DNA of 45,107 bases from UBA7236 sp031372705 (GTDB lineage: Bacteria > Bacteroidota > Bacteroidia > Chitinophagales > BACL12), in assembly GCA_031372705.1 (NCBI GenBank), contig JANMLV010000231.1, positions 1 to 45,107 of the forward strand, in the 5' to 3' direction. Of the stretch, positions 44,095 through 45,107 are shown in pieces. Every line of letters starts with the position of its first letter. Positions within the stretch are counted from its first letter, which is position 1. The translations under genes were made by a program, and so were the position numbers. The notes under the pieces are model-generated. The model searched no databases and was not told where the DNA came from. It worked only from the letters and a program-made list of their open reading frames with translations.

Positions 44095-44673
44095 ATGATT
44101 ATCATCCAGCAAACTCTAGTAAGTGAAGACATTTTGGACAAGGAATTCGTATGCAATTTAAATGCTTGTATGGGTGCTTGTTGTGTAGAAGGTGATGAAG
44201 GTGCATTTGTTGAAGAAGATGAAAAAAAAATGCTCAAAAAGGTATACCCTGTTGTTAAAGAATATCTCACAAAAGAGGGAATAGATGCAATTGAAAAGCA
44301 AGGATTTTGGGTAACCAACGATGAAGGAGTTATTAAAACCCCATTAATGAAAAACGGACCATGTGCTTATACAATATGGGAAAAAGGTATTGCACTTTGT
44401 GGCATCGAAAAAGCTTTTCTTGATAAAAAAGTAAAATGGCAAAAGCCTGTTAGTTGTCATTTGTATCCAATACGAATTGTAAAAGTGGGTGATTTCGATG
44501 CATTGAATTATGAAAAATGGAGTATTTGCAAACCGGCGTGTAAAAACGGCAAGGAGCTTGGTGTGCCTATTTTCAGATTTGTAAAAACAGCACTAATCAG
44601 AAAATACGGTGAGGAATATTATGAAGCATTGGAGGCCACTTATGAGTTCAGAGAAAAGTTAGAGAACGATTAA
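44095..44673 (+). CDS. DUF3109-type cysteine-rich protein
   Basis: This 192-residue cytoplasmic protein has no signal peptide. Cysteines are clustered as C20, C25, C29 and C30 (FVCNLNACMGACC), then NGPCAYT, ALCGIE, PVSCHLYPIR, SICKPAC. The pattern matches the DUF3109/YkgJ-like families, which are thought to bind a metal or iron-sulfur cluster. Precise function is unknown. A TAACTTTA promoter-like box at 44083-44090 sits four bases before the ATG. Confidence 0.85.
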   Translation: MIIIQQTLVSEDILDKEFVCNLNACMGACCVEGDEGAFVEEDEKKMLKKVYPVVKEYLTKEGIDAIEKQGFWVTNDEGVIKTPLMKNGPCAYTIWEKGIALCGIEKAFLDKKVKWQKPVSCHLYPIRIVKVGDFDALNYEKWSICKPACKNGKELGVPIFRFVKTALIRKYGEEYYEALEATYEFREKLEND

Positions 44674-44746
44674 TTTTCTATTCCAAGTGAATTTTTTTTA
44701 ACAACTTCTCGAACGTTTTATCTAATTATTTAATATGAGATGTTTG

Positions 44747-45107
44747 CTAATTTAAAGTCACCTTCTTACTATAAACAATTTCTCCATTAATTAGTAAATC
44801 AACTAAATAAATACCTGCCGCTACATCTATCGGAATTACAATTTGATTGGTATTTACATTACCAACGGCAATTTTAGCTCCTTGTAAATTAATAATTTGA
44901 TAGCTCAAATCTGAAGTTATTTCTTTACAATTTATAATTACAACATTGTTAAAAGTATATATCTGAAAATTATTGCTCACAGCAGTCAGATCGTTTATGC
45001 CTACATAACTAATTGTACTTCCGGCTTCAATCGGCTTGTCAGGTTCAACTTCATAAGCATAATCATGAATAATTAATCCTTCTGCCGAATCAATAACACT
45101 ACACCTA
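44747..45107 (-). CDS. Partial T9SS companion protein, third member of the cassette small-gene family
   Basis: The frame is open to the window edge, so the N-terminus is missing. About 119 residues are visible. RCSVIDSAEGLIIHDYAYE aligns with IRCSVLDTGRTLIIKDYAYE of 4002-4940 and with RLDIKDSGREIVIKDFAYE of 13035-13931. The C-terminus (NNFQIYTFNNVVIINC to YSKKVTLN) is a T9SS type A domain. The gene body continues beyond 45107. Whether a GH-like gene precedes it cannot be seen. Confidence 0.8.
   Translation of the reverse strand, partial: RCSVIDSAEGLIIHDYAYEVEPDKPIEAGSTISYVGINDLTAVSNNFQIYTFNNVVIINCKEITSDLSYQIINLQGAKIAVGNVNTNQIVIPIDVAAGIYLVDLLINGEIVYSKKVTLN

Overview
The window looks like a chromosomal segment of a low-GC member of the Bacteroidota, probably near Chitinophagales, Saprospirales or Sphingobacteriales. 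The evidence is: eight complete or partial proteins with a type A C-terminal sorting domain of the type IX secretion system (T9SS) and one with a type B domain; several lipoproteins with a classical lipobox; promoters of the TTG-N(18-21)-TAnnTTTG type placed a few bases before start codons; and a futalosine-pathway menaquinone gene (mqnC).

Layout. 1-488 is non-coding and repeat-rich. 489-1126 (minus) is a small unknown gene whose signal peptide seems to be out of frame with its start. 1216-4940 and 10412-13931 are two diverged copies of one two-gene cassette. Each has a ~900-residue secreted protein with clan GH-A-like glycosidase motifs, followed directly by a ~300-residue T9SS protein. A third, partial copy of the small gene lies at the right edge (44747-45107, minus). 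Between the cassettes are a fibronectin-like type B T9SS protein, an M16 peptidase pair, a tRNA(CAU) with a strong terminator, and a fragment of a conjugative coupling-type ATPase beside that tRNA.

14495-17552 holds mqnC, an outer-membrane barrel protein and an amidohydrolase. 17812-24342 is a TetR-TolC-MFP-RND efflux operon closed by a clear terminator. 24457-27237 carries two lipoproteins and a beta-propeller T9SS protein. 27325-29355 is urocanate hydratase. 29450-31057 (minus) is a compact three-gene unit: an SPFH/Band 7 membrane protein, a two-helix membrane protein, and a 58-residue ribbon-helix-helix (Arc-type) DNA-binding protein. A perfect palindrome overlaps the predicted -7 promoter element of this unit. 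31158-33085 is an omega-amidase/aminotransferase pair. It is followed by mannose-1-phosphate guanylyltransferase, RecQ, ScpA, a secreted c-type cytochrome/copper monooxygenase fusion, Kbl, a large seven-repeat T9SS surface protein, a region of 8-bp degenerate repeats, and a DUF3109-type cysteine-rich protein.

The most unusual signal is at 1261-1287. A perfect 13-bp inverted repeat with a single central base sits inside the signal-peptide coding region of the first cassette. As printed, the central base makes a TAA stop. Inverting the palindrome changes only that base and gives TTA (Leu), which restores one continuous secreted protein. The other leads are the cassette duplication, the SPFH/RHH operon with its candidate operator, and the mobile-element fossil beside the tRNA.
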